A DNA stretch of 64,000 bases from the NCBI RefSeq assembly GCF_004322855.1, contig NZ_CP036402.1:1178001-1242000 (forward strand), read 5' to 3'. This stretch comes from Egibacter rhizosphaerae (GTDB taxonomy: Bacteria > Actinomycetota > Nitriliruptoria > Euzebyales > Egibacteraceae). Positions 8,494-17,296 of the stretch are shown here, one piece after another (position 1 is the first letter of the stretch; every line of letters starts with the position of its first letter). The notes under the pieces were generated by a model. It saw nothing but the letters and a program-made list of their open reading frames with translations. It made no database searches and was not told the origin of the DNA. The position numbers and the translations under genes were made by a program.

Positions 8494-8646
8494 AACCGAG
8501 GATCATGCCGCGCAGGCCCCTCTACGAAACCCTGCCTGGTGTGGCTCCTGCGCAGCGTGAGTGACCGATCGTAGGCCCCGCGGTCGAGCCGGGCGTCGCA
8601 ACGGCGGACGCTCGGAGCCCCACCGATGCACGCCAAGGAGGTCTGG

Positions 8647-9948
8647 ATGCGAACCCCCCACGCACGCCGCCGACAACTCGTCGCGCTGATCGCACTGCTC
8701 GCCCTCGTGGTCTCCGCCCCCGCAGCGGTCGCCGACGAGCACGGGCCGGCCGACGACGTTGAGCCGGGCGAGGAGAATGACAACGGCAACGGCAACGGCA
8801 ACGGCGACATCAACGGCGACAACGACGACGAGGGCGACAACAACGACGACAACGGCGACAACGGCGACAACGGCGACAACGGCGACGAGGAGGAGGCCGA
8901 GGAGGACGAGGACGCCTCGGTCGTCACCCGCATCTCCGGTGTGAATCGCTTCGGCACCTCGGTCGCGCTGAGCGAGCACACGCACGAGGACGGGGCCGAC
9001 CACGTCTTCGTGACCACTGGGGGCGCGTTCGCCGATGCGCTGACCGGTGCACCCGCAGCCGCCGCGGCAGACGCCCCCGTGCTGTTCGCCCCACCGGGCA
9101 ACCTCAGCGTTCACGGCGTCGCGGACCGCATCGAGGCGTTGGGTCCCGAGACCGTGACCGTGCTCGGCGGTCAGAGCGCCGTGTCGCCCCGCATCGCCGA
9201 CCAGCTCGAGGACATCGACGGTGTCGAGGACGTCACGCGCCTGGCCGGCGACGACCGGTTCGAAACGGCCGTCGCGGTCAGCCAGGAGACCCACGTCGAC
9301 GCCGACGTCGACACGGTCGTGCTGGCAACCGGCGGCCGGTTCCCCGACGCCCTCGCGGGTGGTCCGCTCGCGGCCGCCGAGGAGGCCCCGATCCTGCTCA
9401 CCTCCGCCGGTGAGCTGCCCGAGGTGACCGCGGACGAGCTCGCCGAGCTCGAGCCGGACACCGTCATCGCTCTCGGAGGTCCCGGGGCGCTCGACGATGA
9501 GGTGCTGGACGAGGCCGTCGAGGCGGCGGGCGACGCCGAGTCGATCCGGCTCGGGGGAGACGACCGCTTCGAGACGGCCGTCGAGGTCAGCGTCTACCTG
9601 TCCGAGGAGCACGGGGAGCCCGACACCGCGTACGTGGCGACCGGCGTCGGCTGGGCCGACGCGGTCGTCGGTGCTGCCGCGGCGGGTGCGGATGCCGCCC
9701 CCGCGCTGCTCGTCACCCCCGGGCAGATCCCGGATGCGACGGCGGACGAGCTCGAGCGCCTGGACCTGGAGGAGGTCGTCGTGCTCGGTGGCCCCCGCGC
9801 CATTACCGAGCGCGTCGGGGACGCGATCGCCGAGATCCTCCAACGCGATGACGACGAGGACGACGAGAACGGCGACGACGAAGACGAGGACGAAGACGAG
9901 GAGGACGAGGACGACGAGGACGACGAGGACGACAACGGCGACGAGTAG
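8647..9948 (+). CDS. Secreted cell-wall-binding protein with three CWB2 repeats
   Basis: 433 residues from ATG 8647, which has AAGGAGG six bases upstream; an upstream ATG at 8626 lacks a site. A Sec signal peptide (ARRRQLVALIALLALVV) probably ends after AVA, just before DEHG. Next comes an Asn-Gly-Asp-rich stretch of about 60 residues, then three CWB2 (cell wall binding repeat 2) units of about 95 residues, each with the R(L/I)xGxxRFxTxV opening and the later VLGG or ALGG motif. The protein ends in an almost pure Asp/Glu tail of about 35 residues. CWB2 domains bind anionic wall polymers; no separate enzymatic domain is present. There is no LPXTG motif. Confidence 0.9.
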   Translation: MRTPHARRRQLVALIALLALVVSAPAAVADEHGPADDVEPGEENDNGNGNGNGDINGDNDDEGDNNDDNGDNGDNGDNGDEEEAEEDEDASVVTRISGVNRFGTSVALSEHTHEDGADHVFVTTGGAFADALTGAPAAAAADAPVLFAPPGNLSVHGVADRIEALGPETVTVLGGQSAVSPRIADQLEDIDGVEDVTRLAGDDRFETAVAVSQETHVDADVDTVVLATGGRFPDALAGGPLAAAEEAPILLTSAGELPEVTADELAELEPDTVIALGGPGALDDEVLDEAVEAAGDAESIRLGGDDRFETAVEVSVYLSEEHGEPDTAYVATGVGWADAVVGAAAAGADAAPALLVTPGQIPDATADELERLDLEEVVVLGGPRAITERVGDAIAEILQRDDDEDDENGDDEDEDEDEEDEDDEDDEDDNGDE

Positions 9949-9979
9949 TCCGCGCGTTGTCGGATGAGCGGTTCAGGGC

Positions 9980-10007
9980 GGCCGCATCCCTGGACGGGGG
10001 TGCGGCC
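9980..10007 (+). terminator. Hairpin after the CWB2 gene
   Basis: GGCCGCA pairs with TGCGGCC, extended by CCC against GGG inside, 31 bases past the CWB2 stop and ahead of the convergent SGNH hydrolase gene. No T-run follows. Confidence 0.5.
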
Positions 10008-10040
10008 GTCCTCGTGTGGGCCCTGGCCGACCATGCCCTG

Positions 10041-10820
10041 CTAGGACGCGGCAGCGGTCGAGTCCCGGTGTTCTGTCACCGCCTCGGCGATCACGGGCGC
10101 GGCGACGTCCGCGAGGCGGGCGACCCCGGTCGAGGACGCGTGGAAACGATCGAGGGCCATCAGGTCCCTGTCGAGGGCGAACTCACGACAGACGGCAGGG
10201 TCACGCGGCACGAACCACGCGTCGGCTTGCGCGGCCACGCCGGCCTGCAGGTGGTGTAGCAAGGTCCCGTACCCGTGCACGGTCCGGCGCAGCGGCGGCG
10301 AGAGTGCCCGGAACCCGCGGAAGTCCGGAACCCCGCACAGCACGACCGCTGCACCGGTCGCCTCGCGAGCACCCACCACCGCCTCGCGCAGCGCGCTCGT
10401 GTACGTCGTGGGCCTCGTGAGATGAGTCGCGTCGTTCGCCCCCACGCTCACGATGACCGCATCCACCGGCGCGTCCGCGTCACGCAACGCAGGGACCTGC
10501 GTCCGGGCGACGTCGGCGGCCCGGGCGCCGGTGCGTGCGTTGACCCACACACGCACTCGCGCATCGAGCAACGAGGCGACGCGCAAACCGAGCTGTGACG
10601 GCAGCGCGTGCCGGGCCGACTCGACCCCGACCCCGGACACGAGGGAGTCCCCGAGCAGCGCGAGGGTGCAGGGCGGCGACGTTGCCTCACCCGGGGGATC
10701 CACGGTCGTGTCGAGATCGGCCGCCACCTCGGCAAGCCGCGGGAGTCGCCGGAGCCGGACGGTCTCGGTGGCAGCCCACGACGAAACGGCCATGCCCAGC
10801 AGCAGCCACGAGGTACGCAT
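10041..10820 (-). CDS. SGNH/GDSL-family hydrolase, probably exported or membrane-anchored
   Basis: A 259-residue SGNH esterase or lipase. The start is set at ATG 10820 (MRTSWLLLGMAVSSW), which gives a hydrophobic N-terminal segment that may be a signal anchor and has GAGG eight bases upstream; longer frames run over the divergent promoter. Block I GDSLVSGVG carries the nucleophilic Ser, block III GANDATH carries the oxyanion Asn, and a C-terminal DRFHAS supplies Asp and His. Substrates of this superfamily are acyl esters of lipids, sugars or wall polymers; which one cannot be told. It is divergent from the cbs gene across a shared inverted repeat. Confidence 0.85.
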   Translation of the reverse strand: MRTSWLLLGMAVSSWAATETVRLRRLPRLAEVAADLDTTVDPPGEATSPPCTLALLGDSLVSGVGVESARHALPSQLGLRVASLLDARVRVWVNARTGARAADVARTQVPALRDADAPVDAVIVSVGANDATHLTRPTTYTSALREAVVGAREATGAAVVLCGVPDFRGFRALSPPLRRTVHGYGTLLHHLQAGVAAQADAWFVPRDPAVCREFALDRDLMALDRFHASSTGVARLADVAAPVIAEAVTEHRDSTAAAS

Positions 10821-10828
10821 ACCGCCAG

Positions 10829-10862
10829 CCTCGCACGCCCGCTCGCGCGACGGCGTGCGAGG
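10829..10862. promoter_or_regulatory. Inverted repeat between SGNH hydrolase and cbs
   Basis: Arms CCTCGCACGCC and GGCGTGCGAGG, 11 bp and perfect, with a 12-base spacer, lie in the 104-bp divergent intergenic region. A TAGGCT sequence (10863-10868) follows at once and could be the -10 box of cbs. The site could hold a regulator controlling both genes. Confidence 0.45.
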
Positions 10863-10924
10863 TAGGCTGCCCCCGGTCGGCTGCCGGCGTCGACCCACTC
10901 GGCCAGAAGCGGGGAGGAAGGCAG

Positions 10925-12310
10925 ATGACGATCGTCGACTCGCTGATCGACCTCGTCGGAGACACACCGCTCGTTCGGCTGTCACGGTTCTCGGCCAACG
11001 TGGCGCCGACGATCCTCGGCAAGGTCGAGTACCTCAACCCGGGCGGGAGCGTGAAGGACCGGATCGCGCTCGGCATGGTCGAGGCCGCCGAGAGGTCGGG
11101 CCACCTGCAGCCCGGTGGGACGATTGTGGAGCCGACGAGCGGCAACACCGGGGCCGGACTCGCGATGGTCGCCGCCCAGCGCGGCTACCGCTGCATCTTC
11201 GTCATGCCGGACAAGATGAGCCACGAGAAGATCGACCTGCTGCGCGCCTACGGCTCCGAGGTGGTGGTGTGCCCCACCGCGGTCGATCCCCAGGATCTCC
11301 GGAGCTACTACCGGACCGCGGACCGGCTCACCGAGGAAACCCCCGGCGCGTTCCAGCCCAACCAGTACTTCAACGACGCGAACCCGAAAGCCCACTTCGA
11401 GGTCACCGGTCCCGAGCTCTGGAACCAGCTCGACGGTCGGATCGACTGCTTCGTGGCGAGTGTCGGCACGGGCGGGACGGTCACCGGGGTCGGCCGCTAC
11501 CTCAAGGAGCGCGCCCCGAACGTGCAGATCGTGGGCGCGGATCCCGAAGGCTCGATCTTCTCCGGCGACGAGATCCACCCGTACCTCGTCGAGGGAGCGG
11601 GCGAGGACTTCTGGCCGGGGACGTTCGATCCGTCGATCGTCGATCGGTGGGTCCGGGTCTCCGACCGCGACAGCTTCCTCACCACCCGGCGTCTCGCCCG
11701 CGAGGAGGGCATCCTGCTCGGCGGCTCGTGCGGGACGGCCGCCTGGGGGGCGCTGCAGGTGGCCGCCGACTACGGGCCCGACGCCACGATCGTCACGCTC
11801 CTGCCGGACACGGGCCGCAACTACCTCTCGAAGATCTTCAACGACGAGTGGATGGCGGCGAACGGCTTCCTCGACAAGGCCGGTGCCGAGGCGCGGATCC
11901 ACCAGGTCCTCGAGGCCAAGCCGGGTGAGCTGCCCGCCATCGTCCACGCCCATCCCGAGGACAAGCTGCGCGACATCATCACCATCCTGCACGAACACCG
12001 CGTAAGCCAAGTGCCCGTGCTGCAGCGCGACGAGCCGGGAACCGAGGGCGAGCGGTGGGACGCGGTGGTCGGCTCGATCCACGAGCGCACGATCCTCGAT
12101 CGCGCGTTCCGCGAGCCCGGCGTGCTCGACCGGCCCGTGGGCGACGTGATGGACGAGCCGCTTCCGACCGTCGACGTGCGGGACACGGTCGAGGCGGCGA
12201 TGGAGGTCCTCACCGGCGATCAGCCCGCCATCATCGTTCGCGAGGGTCCCGAACTGACCGGCGTGCTGACCCGTTCGGACATCCTCGACTTCTTCATGCA
12301 CAAGCAGTAG
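10925..12310 (+). CDS. cbs: Cystathionine beta-synthase
   Basis: 461 residues from ATG 10925, with GAGGAAG upstream. Residues 1-320 are a fold-type II PLP enzyme: the lysine in NPGGSVKDRI, the phosphate loop EPTSGNTGAGLA and the glycine loop GTGGTVTGVG. Residues 330-460 hold two CBS domains (AHPEDKLRDIITILHEHRVSQVPVL and the last 50 residues ending TRSDILDFFMHKQ). The architecture distinguishes it from plain cysteine synthase. It condenses homocysteine and serine to cystathionine. The next gene, eight bases on, is the gamma-lyase, so the pair forms a reverse transsulfuration operon making cysteine from methionine sulfur. The CBS pair may sense AdoMet or adenylates, as in relatives. Confidence 0.93.
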   Translation: MTIVDSLIDLVGDTPLVRLSRFSANVAPTILGKVEYLNPGGSVKDRIALGMVEAAERSGHLQPGGTIVEPTSGNTGAGLAMVAAQRGYRCIFVMPDKMSHEKIDLLRAYGSEVVVCPTAVDPQDLRSYYRTADRLTEETPGAFQPNQYFNDANPKAHFEVTGPELWNQLDGRIDCFVASVGTGGTVTGVGRYLKERAPNVQIVGADPEGSIFSGDEIHPYLVEGAGEDFWPGTFDPSIVDRWVRVSDRDSFLTTRRLAREEGILLGGSCGTAAWGALQVAADYGPDATIVTLLPDTGRNYLSKIFNDEWMAANGFLDKAGAEARIHQVLEAKPGELPAIVHAHPEDKLRDIITILHEHRVSQVPVLQRDEPGTEGERWDAVVGSIHERTILDRAFREPGVLDRPVGDVMDEPLPTVDVRDTVEAAMEVLTGDQPAIIVREGPELTGVLTRSDILDFFMHKQ

Positions 12311-12318
12311 GAGCCACG

Positions 12319-13476
12319 ATGCCCTCGAGCCGCTGGGACACGACCGGGCTGGCCACACGCGCGATCCACGCGGGTCAGGATCCCGATCCGCGCACGGGCG
12401 CGGTCATGACGCCGATCTACCAGACGTCGACGTTCGCGCAGACCGCGGTGGGTGAACACGCGGGCTGGGACTACGCACGCGGCGGCAACCCGACCCGTGA
12501 CGCGCTCGAGGAGGCCATCGCCTCCCTCGAAGTGGGGCCGCACGGCGTCGCCTTCTCCTCGGGCCTCGCGGCCTCGGACGCCGTCCTGCGCCAACTGCGA
12601 CCCGGGGACCACGTCGTCATGGCCAACGACGTGTACGGCGGCACCTATCGCCAGCTGGCGAAGGTGCACGCACCGTGGGGATTGACCTTCGACCCCGTCA
12701 ATCTCGGCGATCTCGATGCCGTCGCGGCCGCGTTCCGCCCACAGACGCGGATCCTATGGGTCGAGTCACCGACGAACCCCCTGCTGACGGTGTTCGACAT
12801 CGCGGCCCTTGCCGAGCTCGCACACGAACGGGACATCAGCGTCGTGGTCGACAACACCTTCGCGACCCCCGTGCTGCAGACCCCACTCTCGCTGGGAGCC
12901 GATGTCGTCGTGCACTCCACGACGAAGTACCTGGGTGGCCACAGCGACGTCGTCGGGGGCGCCGTCGTCACGAACGACGACGACCGCGCCGCCGCCTACC
13001 GGTTCCACGCCAACGCCGTGGGCGCCGTGCCGGGCCCGTGGGACTGCTTCCTCGTCCTGCGGGGCCTCAAGACGCTGCCCGTGCGGATGCGCGCGCACAT
13101 GGAAGGCGCGGCTCGGGTCGTCGAGGCCGCGCAAACGCTCGCCGGGGTCCGTGAGGTCCTCTGGCCCGGACTGCCCGGGCACCCCGGCCACGAGATCACG
13201 GAACGCCAGATGTGCGGTCCGGGGGGCATGGTCTCGCTCCGACTGGCCGATGGCGAGACGGCGAGGCGCGCGTGCGAGCGCTTCACGGTCTTCACGCTCG
13301 CGGAGTCACTCGGAGGGGTCGAATCGCTCGTCGAGCATCCCGCCGCGATGACGCACGCCTCGACCGCGGACTCCCCCATCGCCGTGCCCGGCGATCTCGT
13401 GCGCCTCTCGGTGGGCCTCGAGGACCCGGAGGACCTCGCCGCCGACCTGCAGCAGGCCGTCACCGGCGCGCGCTAG
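12319..13476 (+). CDS. Cystathionine gamma-lyase/gamma-synthase
   Basis: A 385-residue fold-type I PLP enzyme of the Cys/Met metabolism family. The start at ATG 12319 follows TAGGAG at the cbs stop. Motifs: YARGGNPTRDALE, the SSGLAASDAV phosphate-binding region, DNTFATP, and the PLP lysine in STTKYLGGHSDVVGG; LAESLGGVESLVEHPAAMTH near the C-terminus is typical of both gamma-lyase and gamma-synthase. Next to cbs the likely role is gamma-lyase, cleaving cystathionine to cysteine, 2-oxobutyrate and ammonia. Sequence alone does not exclude MetB. Its TAG shares a CTAG with the stop of the convergent HxlR gene. Confidence 0.9.
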   Translation: MPSSRWDTTGLATRAIHAGQDPDPRTGAVMTPIYQTSTFAQTAVGEHAGWDYARGGNPTRDALEEAIASLEVGPHGVAFSSGLAASDAVLRQLRPGDHVVMANDVYGGTYRQLAKVHAPWGLTFDPVNLGDLDAVAAAFRPQTRILWVESPTNPLLTVFDIAALAELAHERDISVVVDNTFATPVLQTPLSLGADVVVHSTTKYLGGHSDVVGGAVVTNDDDRAAAYRFHANAVGAVPGPWDCFLVLRGLKTLPVRMRAHMEGAARVVEAAQTLAGVREVLWPGLPGHPGHEITERQMCGPGGMVSLRLADGETARRACERFTVFTLAESLGGVESLVEHPAAMTHASTADSPIAVPGDLVRLSVGLEDPEDLAADLQQAVTGAR

Positions 13477-13943
13477 GTCGGGCGCCCGCGGCCGGCCCAG
13501 ACGCCCGGACCCGGTTGCATCGACAGTCGATCCGGATCGATCCGCCGGCCCGTCGTTCGATCGACGAGCACGGGATCCACCTTGCGCCCCGTCGTGCGGT
13601 CGACGAGTTCGACGAGGTCCCCGTCGGAGGACAACCAGGCGTTGCCCCAAGCGAGCATCGCCGCCAGCACCCCGAACAGTTCCCGCCCCTTCTCGGTCAG
13701 AAGGTACTCGTCTCGCGGCGGACGCTCCTCGTAGCGCTGGCGCTCGAGCACCCCTTCGTCCACGAGCCGCCCGAGGCGCTGCGTGAGCACGTTGCGTCCG
13801 ATCCCGAGCCGCCGGCAGAAGTCGTCGAAGCGGGTCACTCCGTAGAAGCACTCGCGCAACACCAGGGGCGTCCACCAATCGCCGACCAGATCGGTGGTGC
13901 GCGCCACCGGACACGGCGCGTCGTCGAACCTCGTTCGCCGCAT
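13473..13943 (-). CDS. HxlR-family winged-helix transcriptional regulator
   Basis: 156 residues from ATG 13943 (MRRTRFDDAPCPVART). HxlR hallmarks are present: a Cys near residue 11, GDWWTPLVLRECFYGVTRFDDF, the recognition region GIGRNVLTQRLGRLVDEGVL and the wing PRDEYLLTEKGREL. Cys-containing HxlR proteins often respond to aldehydes or electrophiles. A C-terminal segment contains RTTGRKVDPVLVDRTTGRRIDPDR, an internal repeat common in this subgroup. The gene is divergent from the 2-oxoglutarate oxygenase-like gene at 14088, a plausible target; a GTTCGAAC palindrome lies in the shared region. Confidence 0.87.
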   Translation of the reverse strand: MRRTRFDDAPCPVARTTDLVGDWWTPLVLRECFYGVTRFDDFCRRLGIGRNVLTQRLGRLVDEGVLERQRYEERPPRDEYLLTEKGRELFGVLAAMLAWGNAWLSSDGDLVELVDRTTGRKVDPVLVDRTTGRRIDPDRLSMQPGPGVWAGRGRPT

Positions 13944-14087
13944 GGCGTGATCGTACCGAATGGCCACCAGGGTTGTTCGAACGAATGCACATCCGATCGT
14001 AGGGTTGCACAAGGAGACCCATCAGGTGGCGCTCCCACCAGGCACGCACGTGTGAGGCGCCCGCGCTCCCCGGGAAGGAACAGCCAC

Positions 14088-14735
14088 GTGACCGCCGCGA
14101 TCGACCCCTGTCTGCGCCGCGATCTCGAACTCGGCGTGGGCCTCTGGACGACGGCCCGCCACGGCGCGGCACGGCTGCGTGACGCGCTCGATACCGCGTT
14201 TCGCGGACGGCTACTCGAGGAGGTCGCCTCCGGACCGTTCACCCCGGCCACTCGTGAGGTCGGCGAGGTCCGCCAGGAGGTCGAGGGCTTCGTGTTGGAT
14301 CCGGTACGAGCCGGCGCGTACCCGCTGGCCGACCGCCTCCGCCGCGAGCTGACCGAGCGTGTGCAGGACGCGGGCGCACACCTTGACGGGATCACCTCGT
14401 TCGACGCGAACCAGGTCCACGTCCAGCGTTACGCCCCCGGCAGCGGGGGGATCACGCCACACCTGGACGGCTCCCGCTTCCGCCCTCTCGTTGCCGTGTT
14501 CACGGTGGCCGGTCGCGCGCGCTTCACCGTCCACCGCGAGCGCCACGGCGAACCCGTCCACGACTGGGGCATCGCGCCGGGGGACCTCGTGCTGTTGCGC
14601 GGCCCCGGATTGGGTGGCGTCGACGACGGGCGGCCGTTCCACGCCGTGAGCGGCGCGCTGGGCGACGAGCCCCGCTACATGGTCTCGATACGTCGGGACG
14701 CGGGCGCGCCGATCCACCGGGACCGCAGCGCCTGA
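14088..14735 (+). CDS. 2OG-Fe(II) oxygenase superfamily protein
   Basis: 215 residues from GTG 14088, with GGGAAGGAAC eight bases upstream. The C-terminal half has the jelly-roll signature of non-haem iron oxygenases: the proximal His and Asp in ITPHLDGSRF (about residues 124-133), the distal His in GRPFHAVSG and an Arg after it in YMVSIRRD that could hold 2-oxoglutarate. The N-terminal 80 residues are helical and Arg-rich. A likely relative is the DNA-repair or protein-hydroxylase branch, but the substrate is unknown. It is divergent from the HxlR gene, which may regulate it. Confidence 0.7.
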   Translation: MTAAIDPCLRRDLELGVGLWTTARHGAARLRDALDTAFRGRLLEEVASGPFTPATREVGEVRQEVEGFVLDPVRAGAYPLADRLRRELTERVQDAGAHLDGITSFDANQVHVQRYAPGSGGITPHLDGSRFRPLVAVFTVAGRARFTVHRERHGEPVHDWGIAPGDLVLLRGPGLGGVDDGRPFHAVSGALGDEPRYMVSIRRDAGAPIHRDRSA

Positions 14736-14886
14736 CAGGCCAGGTCCGGGCGGCACAACGACGCTTGTGCGGGACCATGCGGCGGGAGCATGCTGGAGGC
14801 TGCCGACCGGATCAGGGCGGCTCGCGTGCAATCGGCGGCGACCGCCAAACGTCCTCCCTGGGGACAGCCCGGTCGATCCATCGGCG

Positions 14887-14918
14887 ACGCGCGACGGGGG
14901 ACACGCGCGACGGGGGAC
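14887..14918. repeat. 16-bp perfect tandem duplication
   Basis: ACGCGCGACGGGGGAC occurs twice in direct succession, just upstream of the ribosome binding site of the 14947 gene. The remainder of the 211-bp leader (14736-14946) was searched for SAM, SAH and cobalamin riboswitch motifs and none was recognised. Confidence 0.8.
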
Positions 14919-14946
14919 GTCGCTCAAGGGGGAAGGTGGCGTTGGC

Positions 14947-16041
14947 ATGAGCGCACACGCGAACGACGATCCGCGCGACCGGAACGGGACGAGGACGTCA
15001 CGAGGACTCCTCGAGCGACTCGAGAGCGGGACGGTGATCTGTGCCGAGGGGTACCTGTTCGAGCTCGAGCGGCGGGGGTACCTGCAGGCGGGCACGTTCG
15101 TGCCCGAGGTCGTCCTGGAGCACCCCGGAGCACTCGCGCAGTTCCACCGCGAGCTCGTGCGGGCCGGCTCCGACGTGATTGAGGCATTCACCTACTACGC
15201 ACACCGCGAGAAGCTCCGGCTGATCGGCAAGGAGCACCTCCTCGAGCCGATGAACCGCCGCGCCATCGAGCTCGCGCACGAGGTCGCCGCCGAGTTCCCC
15301 CACGACCCCCCTCTGGTGGCCGGCAACCTCGCGAACACGAACACATACCGCCCCGACGACCCGCGCACGGCCGCGGAGGCCAGCGGCATGTTCGCCGAGC
15401 AGGCCCGGTGGGCCGCCGAAGGCGGGGTCGACTACCTCATCGGCGAGACCTTCTACTACGCCCACGAGGCCGAACTCGCCCTCGAGGCGATGTCCGAGAC
15501 GGGGCTCCCGGCCGTCGTGACCTTCGGCCTCCCGGCCACGGGCGTGCTCCTGGACGACATCGAGGTCGAGGCCGCCTGTGTTCGGCTCGCGGAGCGGGGC
15601 GCGGCGGTGGTCGGTCTCAATTGCTTCCGCGGCTTCGACACGATCCTGCCCGCCCTGCGGGGCATCCGCGCCGCCGTCGACGTCCCGGTCGCCGCGTTAC
15701 CGGTGCCCTACCGCACGACCGCGCAACAACCCACCTTCTTCACCCTGCGGGATTCCGATCACGCGGCGCTGGGGGACGGCCGCCCGTTCCCGCTCGCGCT
15801 GGAGCCGTTCCAGTGCAACCGCTTCGAGGCGGCGGCGTTCGCCGACACCGCGCGGGAGGCCGGCATCAGCTACCTTGGGCTGTGCTGCGGGGCCGCGCCG
15901 CATCACATCCGGGCCATGGCGGAAGCGCTGGGACGAACGCGGCCTGCGAGCAGCTACGCGCCGGACATGTCGAAGCACTTCGCGTTCGGCACCGACCCGA
16001 GTCTCGCCTCCCACCATGAAGAGGTCGCGGCATCGCTGTGA
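14947..16041 (+). CDS. Homocysteine S-methyltransferase family protein (betaine type)
   Basis: 364 residues from ATG 14947, with AGGGGGAAGG upstream. It is a TIM-barrel member of the pfam S-methyl_trans family. The zinc-ligand cysteines are visible: GLNCFRG in the middle and the CC pair in GLCCGAAPHHIRAMAE near the C-terminus. The barrel start RLESGTVICAEGYLFELERRG and the conserved EAFTYYAHREKLRLIG resemble betaine-homocysteine methyltransferase. It could remake methionine from homocysteine using betaine, a common osmolyte in halophiles, or transfer methyl groups from another donor. It balances the cbs pair upstream, which drains homocysteine. Confidence 0.82.
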   Translation: MSAHANDDPRDRNGTRTSRGLLERLESGTVICAEGYLFELERRGYLQAGTFVPEVVLEHPGALAQFHRELVRAGSDVIEAFTYYAHREKLRLIGKEHLLEPMNRRAIELAHEVAAEFPHDPPLVAGNLANTNTYRPDDPRTAAEASGMFAEQARWAAEGGVDYLIGETFYYAHEAELALEAMSETGLPAVVTFGLPATGVLLDDIEVEAACVRLAERGAAVVGLNCFRGFDTILPALRGIRAAVDVPVAALPVPYRTTAQQPTFFTLRDSDHAALGDGRPFPLALEPFQCNRFEAAAFADTAREAGISYLGLCCGAAPHHIRAMAEALGRTRPASSYAPDMSKHFAFGTDPSLASHHEEVAASL

Positions 16042-16046
16042 CCCGG

Positions 16047-16088
16047 CTCGCGACCGACGCCCTGCCACTCGCGACCGACGCCCTGCCA
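16047..16088. repeat. 21-bp perfect tandem duplication after the methyltransferase gene
   Basis: The unit CTCGCGACCGACGCCCTGCCA occurs twice head to tail in the short space between two convergent genes. It is not palindromic and does not look like a terminator. Confidence 0.85.
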
Positions 16089-16137
16089 CCGGGCGCGTGC
16101 CACATCCCCAGTCCGGCATCACCGGTTCGGGGCGGGA

Positions 16138-17091
16138 TCAGCGCACACGCTTGACCAGGCGCAGCACGGTGGCATCACGGTAGGGGACGAGTTCGACCCG
16201 ATCGCAGAGGCTGCGCGCCAGCCACAGCCCCATGCCGGCCTCGGCGAGGTGCCCGTCGACACTCGAAGGAGGTGCGTAGCCAGCGAGGGGGTCGAGCAGC
16301 TGCCCACCGGCGTCGTGAATCTCGCAGGACACTGTCGTCGGCTCGTCGGCGTACAAGCGCAGCCACACGGGCGGGCGCCCGTGCTGGAACGCGTTGGTGA
16401 GGGCCTCGTTCACCGCCATCGTGAACTGCTCGGACACGTCGGAGTCCACCCCGTGGCGGAGGCCGAACTCGCGGACCACCGCCCGAGCCGACGACAGCTC
16501 CCCGTCGACCTCGAGCTCGGTCGTCGCGTGCTCCGGCAGCGATGAACCGTCCACCACCTCCTGAACCACCCGCGCCGGGTCCTCGTACCGGTCACTGGGC
16601 GACCGACGACCATCGTGCTGCACCCACGGATGCGTGCGCGCCGCGTCGCGGACGAGGTCGGCCGGCAGTACCCGCAGGTCGTACGGACACACGATCCATA
16701 CCGGCCGGTCCGCGAACACGTGGTTGAGGGCGGCCTCGTAGCGCACCCACTCGCGCCGCTCGGACTCCGAGCCCTCGAACGGCACCTCCCCGATGACCCG
16801 CACGCGGGCCGCACCGGCGTGCAGGCGTCCCTCGAGCGCCCGGTGATAACCCTCGATCGTCCTGGTGGGATGGCGATAGAACTCGGCGCTGTCGGCGAAG
16901 GTCACCCGTTCGGCGTCCGCACCCAAGCACTCGCGCAGCTGCGCGATGTTGGACTGCCGTGTTACCGCGAGCACCGGCTCACGCTCCTCGAGGCCGGCCC
17001 GCACGAAGGGCTCGAGGGTCTCGCCGAACTCCCGATCGCTTCGGTAGAGGAACGCATCGTGCTGCAGGACGTTCACACCCGCTTCGTTCAT
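16138..17091 (-). CDS. MEDS-domain sensor with anti-sigma-type histidine kinase-like ATPase
   Basis: 317 residues. Residues 5-165 form a MEDS (DcmR-type sensory) domain: HDAFLYRSDREF, FVRAGLEEREPVLAVT, AEFYRHPTRTIEGYHRAL and WIVCPYDLRVLP. Residues 190-317 form an HATPase_c domain of the RsbW/SpoIIAB type: FTMAVNEALTNAFQHG (N box) and AEAGMGLWLARSLCDRV (G box). This architecture is frequent in actinomycetes and is thought to couple a sensed ligand to partner-switching control of sigma factors. No sigma factor or anti-sigma antagonist is adjacent. ATG 17091 has GAGG about ten bases upstream. Confidence 0.85.
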   Translation of the reverse strand: MNEAGVNVLQHDAFLYRSDREFGETLEPFVRAGLEEREPVLAVTRQSNIAQLRECLGADAERVTFADSAEFYRHPTRTIEGYHRALEGRLHAGAARVRVIGEVPFEGSESERREWVRYEAALNHVFADRPVWIVCPYDLRVLPADLVRDAARTHPWVQHDGRRSPSDRYEDPARVVQEVVDGSSLPEHATTELEVDGELSSARAVVREFGLRHGVDSDVSEQFTMAVNEALTNAFQHGRPPVWLRLYADEPTTVSCEIHDAGGQLLDPLAGYAPPSSVDGHLAEAGMGLWLARSLCDRVELVPYRDATVLRLVKRVR

Positions 17092-17296
17092 GGCCGCACA
17101 GCCTCGCCGGTCTGGGACTCCTCGGCAAGCATCGGGGCACCATCACCCATCCTGGGGGTGTGATCCGACTCGCGCTGGGGAGTCTGGCCGTCACGCGTCC
17201 AGCGGGTAGGGAATGTCCCGTCGCGAGGCGCGCGTTGTCCGGGAGAACCCTGGGCCGGCACGGATCCCAGCCCCGAACCCGATTCCCGAGGTGACC

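Noticed and set aside
8503-9843. 446-codon open frame antisense to the CWB2 gene
   Set aside because: It has no stop because of GC-rich third positions opposite a low-complexity acidic gene; it has no domain and no ribosome site, while the plus strand has a signal peptide and CWB2 repeats.
14736-14946. Possible SAM, SAH or cobalamin riboswitch before the homocysteine methyltransferase gene
   Set aside because: None of the conserved core motifs of these classes could be found; the leader holds only a 16-bp duplication.
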